Shown here in pieces: positions 25,276-32,789 of a stretch of DNA of 47,907 bases. Below the pieces are notes generated by a model. That model saw only the letters and a program-made list of their open reading frames with translations. It was not told the DNA's origin and did no database searches. This DNA comes from Lentisphaeria bacterium (GTDB lineage: Bacteria; Verrucomicrobiota; Lentisphaeria; Oligosphaerales; Oligosphaeraceae): NCBI GenBank assembly GCA_016288215.1, contig JAEEYQ010000043.1, forward strand, positions 1-47,907, read 5' to 3'. Numbering within the stretch: position 1 is the first letter of the stretch; each line of letters begins with the position of its first letter. The position numbers were made by a program, and so were the translations under genes.

Positions 25276-25839
25276 TTATTTTGCGTTCATCAGTTCGAGG
25301 ATGGCTTTCGCCTTGTCCACGAACGGCTTGTTGGCGGGAATATTCTCGGGGCAGAGCTCGATGACGGTGTTGAGGGCGGCCTCCGCCTTCTCTCTGTCAT
25401 TCAAGGCGATGAAGCATTCGGCGGCGTGGAAGGACGGGCGCGGGTCATGGCAGTCCATGACGGCGGCGAAACCGTAGGCGTTGGCCGCCTCCTCGTACTT
25501 CTTCATCATCTGGAGAGTGGCTCCCATGCCAATCCAGTGCTTCGGCTCCAGCTGGTCGAAGAGGCAGAGGGCGCGGAAGATCTTAAGGGCGTCGTCGTAC
25601 TTGCCGGCCTGATAGAAATTGTAGCCCATGGCGTAGAGGCCGTTCATCTGCTTGTCGTCGAGGCCGAGAATGTCGCGGATGGCGCATTCGCCTTTGCACA
25701 TCTTCTCGATGAGGGAGGCGATGAGCTTGCCGTCGAGTTTCGTCTGCGGGTCTTTGCCCTGGGCGATTTCATCGATGATGGCGGCGATGTCTTCGGGGGT
25801 CGCTTCGGCAAGTTTCTTGTTTTCGTCGTAATTGGCCAT
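25276..25839 (-). CDS. Class II translocator chaperone with TPRs (SycD/LcrH/IpgC family)
   Basis: This 187-residue protein has three TPRs. The segments LYAMGYNFYQAGKYDDALKI, FRALCLFDQLEPKHWIGMGA and FAAVMDCHDPRPSFHAAECF align closely with LcrH/SycD (YQSGKYEDA, FQALCVLD and AVMDIKEPRFPFHAAECL as I remember them). The family binds both translocators in the cytosol and often takes part in regulation. YopB- and YopD-like genes follow it. The N-terminus is about 15 residues longer than in Yersinia. AGGAGC precedes the ATG. Confidence 0.93.
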   Translation of the reverse strand: MANYDENKKLAEATPEDIAAIIDEIAQGKDPQTKLDGKLIASLIEKMCKGECAIRDILGLDDKQMNGLYAMGYNFYQAGKYDDALKIFRALCLFDQLEPKHWIGMGATLQMMKKYEEAANAYGFAAVMDCHDPRPSFHAAECFIALNDREKAEAALNTVIELCPENIPANKPFVDKAKAILELMNAK

Positions 25840-25899
25840 TGTGGTGCTCCTATATGAATTAAATTTGTTGTTGTGGGTTGGGTTTGAATTTGGAACAAA

Positions 25900-26244
25900 T
25901 CAGAGTCTGTAGGGGTGCTTGAGGGCGCCCAGCTTCTCCAGTCGGTTCTGACGGACTTCATCCGGATTCTCCGGACCGGGGTTGCCCGTCAGCTCCCGAA
26001 TTCCCTGCTCCCAGTTGGCCTGGTCGTCAGCGAGAATCCGCTTCAGTTCTTCCGGAAGACCGTGGATGTCATTGATGTCGAGATTCTTGAGTTGCTCGGG
26101 GTCGATGCCGAGCTCCTTGCATTTTTGGCGTGTCTCCTCAATTTTGCCGTTGGCGATTTTCAGCAGTTCCTTTGATTTGCGGACGGTCTCCTGGATTTCC
26201 TCCAGGTAGGCCTTCGTGTCCTTCTCGATGTTTCGTTCTGACAT
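25900..26244 (-). CDS. Small helical protein, LcrG-like candidate
   Basis: This 114-residue protein is charged and mostly helical, with no signal peptide. The stretch KIEETRQKCKELGIDPEQLK, followed by a LPEELKRIL segment, resembles the LcrG family pattern in which a helix leads into a 'GLTPE' turn. LcrG (95 residues) blocks the export apparatus and binds the tip protein LcrV, and lies upstream of lcrH-yopBD, as here. No LcrV-like gene stands between them. The similarity is weak and from memory, so this is a candidate only. Confidence 0.4.
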   Translation of the reverse strand: MSERNIEKDTKAYLEEIQETVRKSKELLKIANGKIEETRQKCKELGIDPEQLKNLDINDIHGLPEELKRILADDQANWEQGIRELTGNPGPENPDEVRQNRLEKLGALKHPYRL

Positions 26245-26284
26245 TGATAATTCTCCATTTTGCTTTCATTTGTTACACCTCATT

Positions 26285-26566
26285 TCATGTTTTTTTATCC
26301 GAATCCCATGAATCAAGCAGGTTAAGCAGTTCATTGACAATCGGCGGCCGGCCCGCCGCGCCTGCCGGCGGCGGCTCCAGAACCGGCGCCTTTCCATCGG
26401 CCATGGCGCCCAGCCGCCGCAGCAGCGCCATGGCGTCCAACGTGTCCAGAAGCCACGCATCGTCCTCCGGCGGCTCCAAAATGTCATCGGACTGGATTTC
26501 CACATCGTCCAGGCCCAATGACGCCAAAAAGTTCCGTTCCTCCTGTTTTTGCTGTTCGAGAGTCAT
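26285..26566 (-). CDS. Small acidic protein coupled to the ECF sigma factor
   Basis: I do not recognise this 93-residue protein. It is acidic in the first half (SLGLDDVEIQSDDILEPPED), has a Leu-rich helix (LLDTLDAMALLRRLGAM), a Pro/Ala-rich linker and a short C-terminal helix (VNELLNLLDSW). It has no membrane segment. Its ATG overlaps the sigma-factor stop (ATGA), so the two are translationally coupled. That is the usual place of an anti-sigma factor, but it could equally be a T3SS export regulator. Confidence 0.55.
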   Translation of the reverse strand: MTLEQQKQEERNFLASLGLDDVEIQSDDILEPPEDDAWLLDTLDAMALLRRLGAMADGKAPVLEPPPAGAAGRPPIVNELLNLLDSWDSDKKT

Positions 26567-27093
26567 GCCATTTCCTCCTCTCTGGCCGCTTTGACCATCT
26601 CCCGCATCTTCGCGATGATGCGGCTGACGGCGGTGCGGACCGCCCCCTCATTTGTGTTGAACCGCCGCGCGATCTCGTCGTAGCCGAGGTTCTCGAAGAA
26701 GCGCAGCCGGATGAGCTCCTGCGCTTTTGGCGGAATCTCGCGCAACAGCTTCTCCAGCAATGCGTTACGATCTTCCTCCTCCTGCGCAAGCTTTTCCGAC
26801 TGGTCTTCAATGTTCTCCGCCAGCCGCTCCGAGATCTCGGAGTCCGTGATTTCGTGATTCCGCCCCAATGAACGGAAATAGGAGAGCACTTCGTATTTGG
26901 CGATGCCGTAGACCCACGCCTGAAACGGTTGCTCCGCGTTGTAGCTCCTGAACTTGCGGAATGCGCAAAGCGCCGTCCGCTGCAGCAGGTCCTGCGCATC
27001 TGAACGGTTGTAGATGACGCTGTTCAGATACAGCCGGATGACCTGCTCCGCGGTGCTCCACAGGAGGGTGAATTGTTCCAGTTCGTTATCCAT
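26563..27093 (-). CDS. ECF-type RNA polymerase sigma factor (Rhodopirellula/Verrucomicrobium type)
   Basis: The protein has 176 residues from the ATG at MDNELEQF; a TTG three codons upstream is the alternative. Region 2 shows DAQDLLQRTALCAFRKFRSY and FQAWVYGIAKYEVLSYFRS, and region 4 has the helix-turn-helix GYDEIARRFNTNEGAVRTAV. These match the ECF subgroup common in Planctomycetes, Verrucomicrobia and Lentisphaerae. The start lies inside the end of sctU, so it is made with the export apparatus. It probably directs expression of part of this locus, perhaps the secreted proteins; that target is inferred. Confidence 0.9.
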   Translation of the reverse strand: MDNELEQFTLLWSTAEQVIRLYLNSVIYNRSDAQDLLQRTALCAFRKFRSYNAEQPFQAWVYGIAKYEVLSYFRSLGRNHEITDSEISERLAENIEDQSEKLAQEEEDRNALLEKLLREIPPKAQELIRLRFFENLGYDEIARRFNTNEGAVRTAVSRIIAKMREMVKAAREEEMA

Positions 27094-28450
27094 CCAAGTC
27101 AATGTGGTCGTTGCCGATGATGAGGTTCCCCTGGCTTCCGTCCAACGGGCCTGTGGCAGAGGTCGCCGACGGCGCGGAATCTGCCGTGTCTCCCGTGGCC
27201 CCTTCGCCGCCGGAAACCATCTCTATCGTCACAACTTGTTGATTATCAGTAATTTGCGAGTTTTCATCAGTGCCTTCCAACTCGTCAAGCTCGTCCGATT
27301 CGTCCACCTTGTCCAACTCGTCAAGGTCATCCAATTCATCAAGATCGTCAAGATTGTCATCAAGTTTGACGCTGGCCAGTTCATCCTCTTCCTGTTGGGT
27401 CTGGCGGATGTCTTTGATGAGTTTAAGTAGTTCCACCAGAGGCGTGAAGAGCTCTTCCGGAACATAATCGTCCACCTTGACCTGCGCATAGAGGGCGCGG
27501 GCCAAGGTCACATTTTCCATGACCGGAACCTCGAACTGGGCCGCCATGGACTTGATGAGCTCCGCGTCCGTGCCCGCGCCTTTCACGACCACTTTCGGCA
27601 GCGGCGTCTCTCCCGCCACATAGCGGACGCCCACCGCCAGGTGGGTCGGATTCGTCACAATGACGGATGAATCCTGCACCGCCTGCGCCGACGGCGGCTC
27701 GTTGAGGAGCTCGTTGCGGAACTGGTTCTGCGCCTGCTTGATTTCCTGCGAGCCCTCCATCTCCTTGTACTCCCGCTTCACCTCATCCTTCGTCATCATC
27801 ATTTCCTTCATGAAGTTCTTCTTCTGGAAGAAGAAATCCGCGAAGGCGATGACAATGTAGCCGAAGCCCGTGTAGACGGCCAGGTTCTTCAGCATTTTGC
27901 CAAGCACGGGAAGGATGCTGTCCTCCAGATCGCCGTAGCAGAGGGTCAGCAGAACGGGAATCGACTCCCTCACGAGCTTGTAGATGAGATAGCCCAAGAA
28001 GCTGACCTTCACCGTGTTTTTGAGCAGCTCGAACAGATTCTTCATGCTGAAGATCTTCTTCGCGCCCTGCACGGGATTGACTTTGTTCAGGTCCGGCTTG
28101 AGCGGCTCGAACGTGAAGAGGAAGCCGATTTGGGCCAGCTGGGCCGCCACGCCCGTCACCGCCGCCGTCAGGCAGACGATGAAGGAGTATTTGATGATGA
28201 TGATGACCGTCGCCTTCATGCCCTCGTTGATGGCGGCCTCGCTTTCCGCGCTGAGGAGTTGGGACAGCTGGATGAACAATTGCCGCAAATCCTTCATCAG
28301 CATAGGCGTAAGCACGGCGACAATGGTCAGCAGCACCAACAGCAAGGCCGTGGAGGTGATGTCCTTGCTGTTGTTGACCTGCCCCTTCTCCCGCGCGTCG
28401 CGCAGCTTTTTAGGGGTCGGCATTTCGGTTTTTTCGCCGCCTTCACTCAT
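27086..28450 (-). CDS. sctU: SctU, autocleaving substrate-switch protein (YscU/FlhB family)
   Basis: SctU completes the export gate and, after self-cleavage at NPTH, switches from needle to later substrates under SctP control. The 454 residues show four transmembrane helices (about residues 32-52, 82-105, 142-170 and 188-208), the EPLKPDLNKVNPVQGAKKIF motif, and NPTH at 267-270. Family members have about 350 residues. The extra ~100 residues are a tail with an Asp/Leu repeat (DDLDELDDLDEL, about 364-392) followed by a Gly/Ser/Thr-rich end. The start overlaps the sctT stop by ATGA. Confidence 0.97.
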   Translation of the reverse strand: MSEGGEKTEMPTPKKLRDAREKGQVNNSKDITSTALLLVLLTIVAVLTPMLMKDLRQLFIQLSQLLSAESEAAINEGMKATVIIIIKYSFIVCLTAAVTGVAAQLAQIGFLFTFEPLKPDLNKVNPVQGAKKIFSMKNLFELLKNTVKVSFLGYLIYKLVRESIPVLLTLCYGDLEDSILPVLGKMLKNLAVYTGFGYIVIAFADFFFQKKNFMKEMMMTKDEVKREYKEMEGSQEIKQAQNQFRNELLNEPPSAQAVQDSSVIVTNPTHLAVGVRYVAGETPLPKVVVKGAGTDAELIKSMAAQFEVPVMENVTLARALYAQVKVDDYVPEELFTPLVELLKLIKDIRQTQQEEDELASVKLDDNLDDLDELDDLDELDKVDESDELDELEGTDENSQITDNQQVVTIEMVSGGEGATGDTADSAPSATSATGPLDGSQGNLIIGNDHIDLDG

Positions 28451-29232
28451 GGGCCATTGAAGAACTTCTGCACAGGGATGAGAATCGCGCTGTCCGAATC
28501 ATAGAGAATCAGATTCAGCATATATTGTAGATAGATGATTAGCATGAAGATGCCCAAGGCGCTCTTGATGGGCATGGAGAGGAAGAAGACGTTCAGCTGC
28601 GGCGCCGTGCGGTTGACCAGACCCAAACCGACCGTCGCCAAAAACATGACAATCAGAATGGGGGAGGCCAGCACAAGAGTCTGTTTCATGAGGGAGTCCC
28701 CCATGCCCAGGACCACGGCAGGGGCGTTGGCGTTCGGCCGCAGGCTCTGGATGAAGAGCGGCCAGACGCTGAAGCTTTTGTAGAGGGCCCCCAACGCGAT
28801 GAGAAAGGCGCCGGAGACGAAGAAGAGGACGGTGGTCGTCTGCGTGAAGAGGATGCCGGTGGTGGAGACTTGGGCGCCGCTCAGCGGCGAATAGACTTCG
28901 CTCATGGTGGAGCCGCGCTGGTTGTCGATCAGATTGCCGATGCATTCGGCCAGATAGAAGGGGAAATTGGCGAAGAGGCCCATCATCGCGCCAATGAGGA
29001 CTTCCTTCAATCCCATGAACACCAAGAAGAACGGATTAATGTCCCCCCCCGAAAGCTGACGGAAGACCATGGGGGATACGATGACGGAGAAGGAGACGAT
29101 GATGGCGCGGCGGCAGATGCCCGGTATCATGGAATCGGACATGGGAGAGAGCAGCAGGAAGAATCCCGTGACCCGTCCCATGGCCAGAATGATGGACAAT
29201 ATGATGAGCGTGAATGCGGCAAAGTCAAACAT
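28447..29232 (-). CDS. sctT: SctT, export gate membrane protein (YscT/FliR family)
   Basis: This 261-residue polytopic membrane protein has about six hydrophobic segments, including FAAFTLIILSIILAMGRV at the N-terminus, the conserved PFYLAECIGNLIDNQRG region and a C-terminal helix (FMLIIYLQYMLNLIL). SctT caps the SctRST helical pore. I chose the ATG at MFDFAAF; a TTG two codons earlier is possible. It is the first T3SS gene in transcription order. In Yersinia yscT follows yscQRS, whereas here T-U are separated from the missing Q-R-S. Confidence 0.94.
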   Translation of the reverse strand: MFDFAAFTLIILSIILAMGRVTGFFLLLSPMSDSMIPGICRRAIIVSFSVIVSPMVFRQLSGGDINPFFLVFMGLKEVLIGAMMGLFANFPFYLAECIGNLIDNQRGSTMSEVYSPLSGAQVSTTGILFTQTTTVLFFVSGAFLIALGALYKSFSVWPLFIQSLRPNANAPAVVLGMGDSLMKQTLVLASPILIVMFLATVGLGLVNRTAPQLNVFFLSMPIKSALGIFMLIIYLQYMLNLILYDSDSAILIPVQKFFNGP

Positions 29233-29454
29233 GGACAATGAATCCGTTCATCATCCCGCCTGCAGAAGAAGTTCTCCGTGGCGGGGTTGCGGTTTCCTTG
29301 CGCCCCTTGCCCTTCCAGAGGGCGCAACGGCGTTCTGTGACAGGGGGCGCAAATTCCTTAATCAAAAAAACAACTGAATGTATCATGAAATTGACAGATT
29401 TCAAATGGCAATTGGCCGCCCTTTTCACTTTCCGCTTTTCACTTTTCACTTTTC

Positions 29455-29520
29455 AGCTCTAGTTCTTCTAGCTCCTCTAGCTCTTCTAGCTCCTCTAGCT
29501 CCTCTAGATCTTCTAGCTCT
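29455..29520. repeat. 9-bp tandem array (TCTAGCTCC/TCTAGCTCT)
   Basis: About seven units of 9 bp alternate between CTCCTCTAG and CTCTTCTAG. The array is non-coding in both directions for any recognised gene. Related CTAGAGC motifs occur at 36956-36985 between two convergent genes. Confidence 0.85.
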
Positions 29521-29557
29521 TCACTTTTCATGGGACAGGAGACGAGAGACGAGAGAC
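29521..29557 (+). repeat. Left arm of 37-bp inverted repeat flanking tRNA-His
   Basis: The reverse complement of this arm matches 29886-29922 at 34 of 37 positions. Its core is GACGAGAGAC heptamers next to CATGGGACAGGAGACG and a TTTTCAC unit. About 330 bp with tRNA-His lie between the arms. No transposase or integrase gene is present. Confidence 0.8.
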
Positions 29558-29677
29558 ATGAAACTATCCCGCGTTTCTTTATACCATATTATATATAGCG
29601 GCAAGAGGCTCCTCTGATTTTATAGCTTCAAGTCTCTCTGGAGAAGCTCGAATCACGACTTTTTTGGGCCAAGCAAG

Positions 29678-29707
29678 TTGACAAGCGGAAAAGAGGATGC
29701 ATATTAA
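29678..29707 (+). promoter_or_regulatory. Sigma-70-type promoter of tRNA-His
   Basis: TTGACA (29678-29683) is followed after 18 bp by TATTAA (29702-29707). The predicted start is about 16 bases before the mature tRNA. Confidence 0.65.
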
Positions 29708-29728
29708 TATTGCTTTACAAGCCTAGAT

Positions 29729-29806
29729 GGTGGCTGTAGCTCAGTTGGTCAGAGCGTCTGGTTGTGGCCCAGAAGGTCGCCGGTTCGAAACTGGTCAGCC
29801 ACCCCA
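29729..29806 (+). tRNA. tRNA-His (anticodon GTG)
   Basis: The cloverleaf is complete. The acceptor stem GTGGCTG/CAGCCAC carries an extra encoded G at -1 facing discriminator C, the histidine identity element. The anticodon stem TCTGG/CCAGA holds loop TTGTGGC with anticodon GTG at 29764-29766. The T-loop TTCGAAA and an encoded CCA end are present. Confidence 0.97.
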
Positions 29807-29820
29807 TTTAGCCCTTTCAA

Positions 29821-29852
29821 GTCCGGACCCTGCGGGGTTCGGGCTTTTTTTT
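29821..29852 (+). terminator. Rho-independent terminator of tRNA-His
   Basis: A 10-bp stem (GTCCGGACCC with GGGTTCGGGC, two G-U pairs) and a TGCG loop are followed by eight T residues, 15 bases after the CCA end. Confidence 0.85.
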
Positions 29853-29885
29853 GCCCTGAAAGGAAGCCTGCCGTGGCGAAATGGC

Positions 29886-29955
29886 GTCTCTCGTCTCCCG
29901 TCTCCCGTCCCATGGAAAGTGAAAAGTGAAGAGTGAAAAGTGAAAAGTGAAGAGT
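29886..29955 (-). repeat. Right inverted-repeat arm followed by GTGAAAA/GTGAAGA heptamers
   Basis: Positions 29886-29922 pair with 29521-29557. Positions 29917-29955 are about five consecutive 7-bp units, GTGAAAA or GTGAAGA, the reverse complement of the TTTTCAC units on the other side of the tRNA. Confidence 0.8.
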
Positions 29956-30080
29956 CATGCGGCTGGAAAAAGACGGCTTGCGGATTATGGTAACAGGACA
30001 TGCATTTCAAAGAGCACGGCGACGGAAGGCGACGGCCTCCAGCGCGGTCAGCCCAAAGGAAAGGTCTGCAGGAGAAGGCA

Positions 30081-32789
30081 ATGGCAGCAAAACACGACCA
30101 CCATCATGACCACTATGAATTCAAATGCGAGGACATCTACAAGCTTCGTGTGGAATACAAGAAGAACCCGCTGGGCATGGATGAACCCAGGCCACGTTTT
30201 TCCTATATCCAAGTCCCTGAAACGCAACAAGTTGCACGACATATTCAGGTCATCTCCCCCAATGGGAAAATCCATTGGGACAGCGGTTGGGTCGACGACG
30301 CGTCCAGTCAGCAGATTGAATACGAAGGCCCTGCCCTGCAGCCCTTTACACGATATGACTGGCGCGTGCGCCTCCGCTATGACAACGGAACGGAAAGCGA
30401 CTGGAGCACGGAGACGGCCTTCTTCGAGACCGGCTTCATGGACAAGCCATGGAGTGCCAAATGGATACGCTCCCGCAACGAGTCAGGCTTCGGGCTGATT
30501 CCCCCTGTCTTCAGCGGCCATTTCGAGACCTTGAAGAGCAAAGGCAAGATTGTCGCCGCCCGCTACTACGGCAGCGCCCTCGGCCTGTACGAGGCAACGC
30601 TGAACGGCACGCAAGTCACGGATGTCACGTTACTTCCGGGATGGACGGACTACACGAAGCGCGTGCAGTATCAGGCCTTCGACATCACGCCGCTGGTCCG
30701 CAACGGCCACAACGACCTCCAGATCACTCTGGCCTCCGGATGGCACAGCGGCCGCATCGCCATGCATTGGTTCGACAACATCATGCCCTACCGCACCCCG
30801 CCCATGGTCATCGCCGAACTGCACATCGTCTACGCCGACGGCACACGGCAGATTTTCGGCACGGACAAGAGCTTCCAGCTGACGGAATATGGCCCCGTCC
30901 GTTTCAGCGACATCTATGACGGCGAGGTGGTCGAGGCATGGCGGACTCCTGAGCTGTTGAAAAAGGAGCCCTGGCTGCCGGCGCAGGAGACCACCTGCCC
31001 CATCAAAGTGGAATGGAACGCCGGCCCTCTGACCCGCCGCATCTCCACCTTGAAGCCCAAGAGCATCGTCCGTCGGGGCAGCACCTGGATCGTGGATTTC
31101 GGCCAGAACTTCACGGGACGGGAGAGGCTGCACATCAAGGCGGCGGTCAACGGCGCCACCATCGTCATCCACCATGGCGAAATGCTCAACCAAGACGGCT
31201 CCCTCTACACCGACAACCTGCGCTCCGCCAGAGCGTTGGACGTGTACACCTGCAAAGGCGGCCCGGAGGAGCACTACGAGCCCCATTTCACCTTCCATGG
31301 CTTCCGCTATTTGGCGATTTCGGGCTGGCCGGGACGGTTGACCAAAGCCGCCGTGGAGGCCGTGGTGCTCTCCAGCGACCTGGAGCGGAGCGGTTGGTTC
31401 CACTGCTCCGACCCCATGCTCAACGCGCTGTACGAATGCACCGGCTGGGGCATGCGCTCCAATTTCGTGGACGTGCCCACGGACTGCCCGCAGCGGGATG
31501 AGCGCATGGGATGGACCTGCGACACTCAAGTCTTCTGCAACACCGCCACTTACCATGTCTACGCCCCCGACTTCTACGCCAAATGGATGAAGGACATGAA
31601 CGGCTACGCGGCGGACCACGGCAGCTACCCCCACATCATGCCCGTGAACAAGGAGATGGGCGAGGCGCCCACCGGCTGGAGCGACGCGGGCCTCATCGTC
31701 CCCTGGATCCTCTACGTCAAATATGGCGACAAGCGGCTTCTGGAGGAGTCCTTCCCCTTGATGCGCAAGCACTTGGACACACAGATCCGTCTGGCGGGCC
31801 CCTCCCTCATCGGAACCTGCGACTGCTATGGCGACTGGCTCAACATCAACGCCCCCACCACCCACGAATACATCGCCACCGCCTACATGGCCGGCATGGC
31901 CCGCCTTCTCGCCAAAATCGCCGCCGCCCTGGACAAAAAGGCGGACGCCGCTTTGGCCGAATCGCAGTATAGCCAGATCCGCAAGGCCTTCCAGAAGCGC
32001 TTCATCGCCAATGGCAAGCTGACGGAATCCACTCAATGCGCCTATCTCATGGCCCTGCATTTCGACCTCCTGCCGCAAACCATGGTGCCTGCCGTGGTCG
32101 ACAAACTGGTGAAGGACATCCGCGACACCCACCACCTCCATCTCTCCACCGGCTTCTTAGGAACCCCGCTTCTGCTGCCCGTGCTGACCCGCTTCGGCCA
32201 TGCGGACCTGGCCTATGACCTGCTGAGGCAGACCACCTACCCCAGCTGGCTGTATCCCGTCACCCAAGGCGCCACCACCATGTGGGAACGCTGGAACAGC
32301 TACACCCACAAGGACGGCTTCGGCGACGTCTCCATGAACTCCTTCAACCATTACGCCTACGGCGCCGTGGCCGAATGGTTCTACGAGGCCATTTTGGGCA
32401 TTCAACCCATCGACAATCCTAAGTCATTGGCATTCAAGCACTTCCGACTTTCGCCAATCTTCACGGACAAACTGGATTTCGCCGAGGGGGCCTTCCTGTC
32501 GCCCAACGGCTCCATCGTCTCCCAATGGGATCGGCAGGCGAACGGAGAGTTCATCTGGAACTTCATGGTTCCAGGCAACACCACGGCGGAAATCGTCTTC
32601 CCCGCCGGCAAGTTGACGGAATTCAAAAAGCTGGCCCTTGATGAAGATGGAAAAGGCCATGAAAACAAACTCCATGGCATCGATTTGCTTGCAAGCGTCG
32701 GCAAGGCGAAATCGTGGCAGGTCGGCCCCGGAATGTATTCCATCACCCTTCAGACGAAAGCCGCAAACGTGAAAGGAAAGGCAAAATGA
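30081..32789 (+). CDS. Alpha-L-rhamnosidase, GH78 family
   Basis: The enzyme removes terminal alpha-L-rhamnose from plant or microbial glycans by inversion. I start at the ATG reading MAAKHDHHHDHYEF because GGAG lies 7 bases before it; 27 codons upstream are also open. The 902 residues have N-terminal beta domains and an (alpha/alpha)6 barrel. The general acid is Glu474 in QRDERMGWTCD, and the base is Glu736 in MWERW; their spacing (262) fits GH78 enzymes. There is no signal peptide, so it acts on oligosaccharides in the cytosol. The His-rich HDHHHDH start is unusual. It is coupled by ATGA to an oxidoreductase gene. Confidence 0.95.
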   Translation: MAAKHDHHHDHYEFKCEDIYKLRVEYKKNPLGMDEPRPRFSYIQVPETQQVARHIQVISPNGKIHWDSGWVDDASSQQIEYEGPALQPFTRYDWRVRLRYDNGTESDWSTETAFFETGFMDKPWSAKWIRSRNESGFGLIPPVFSGHFETLKSKGKIVAARYYGSALGLYEATLNGTQVTDVTLLPGWTDYTKRVQYQAFDITPLVRNGHNDLQITLASGWHSGRIAMHWFDNIMPYRTPPMVIAELHIVYADGTRQIFGTDKSFQLTEYGPVRFSDIYDGEVVEAWRTPELLKKEPWLPAQETTCPIKVEWNAGPLTRRISTLKPKSIVRRGSTWIVDFGQNFTGRERLHIKAAVNGATIVIHHGEMLNQDGSLYTDNLRSARALDVYTCKGGPEEHYEPHFTFHGFRYLAISGWPGRLTKAAVEAVVLSSDLERSGWFHCSDPMLNALYECTGWGMRSNFVDVPTDCPQRDERMGWTCDTQVFCNTATYHVYAPDFYAKWMKDMNGYAADHGSYPHIMPVNKEMGEAPTGWSDAGLIVPWILYVKYGDKRLLEESFPLMRKHLDTQIRLAGPSLIGTCDCYGDWLNINAPTTHEYIATAYMAGMARLLAKIAAALDKKADAALAESQYSQIRKAFQKRFIANGKLTESTQCAYLMALHFDLLPQTMVPAVVDKLVKDIRDTHHLHLSTGFLGTPLLLPVLTRFGHADLAYDLLRQTTYPSWLYPVTQGATTMWERWNSYTHKDGFGDVSMNSFNHYAYGAVAEWFYEAILGIQPIDNPKSLAFKHFRLSPIFTDKLDFAEGAFLSPNGSIVSQWDRQANGEFIWNFMVPGNTTAEIVFPAGKLTEFKKLALDEDGKGHENKLHGIDLLASVGKAKSWQVGPGMYSITLQTKAANVKGKAK

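Larger units (their letters stand above)
29233..29728. other. 496-bp repeat-rich intergenic region between sctT and tRNA-His
   Basis: No gene is seen here. It should hold the sctT promoter on the minus strand (a TTGCCA-17 bp-TCATGA pair near 29380-29410 is weak). It contains TTGCGCCC repeats able to form competing hairpins (29298-29352), a TTTTCAC heptamer run (about 29425-29456), a CTCxTCTAG nonamer array, one arm of an inverted repeat that flanks tRNA-His, and the TATACCATATTATATATAG element (29577-29598). Confidence 0.6.

Noticed and set aside
29225..29449. 74-codon minus-strand frame before sctT
   Set aside because: It overlaps the sctT start in another frame and reads through hairpins and a TTTTCAC repeat. 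The composition is not protein-like.
29455..29520. CRISPR array
   Set aside because: Units are 9 bp without spacers. The 102-bp repeats at 1-204 likewise have no unique spacers and are coding. No cas gene is present.
29729..29806. tRNA-His as an integration site of a genomic island
   Set aside because: No integrase, no duplicated tRNA 3' end, and the T3SS begins 500 bp away without direct repeats. Only the inverted heptamer arms remain, and they are reported separately.
30630..32141. 503-codon minus-strand frame
   Set aside because: It is antisense to the GH78 gene, which has intact catalytic motifs in frame. The product shows no recognisable domain.
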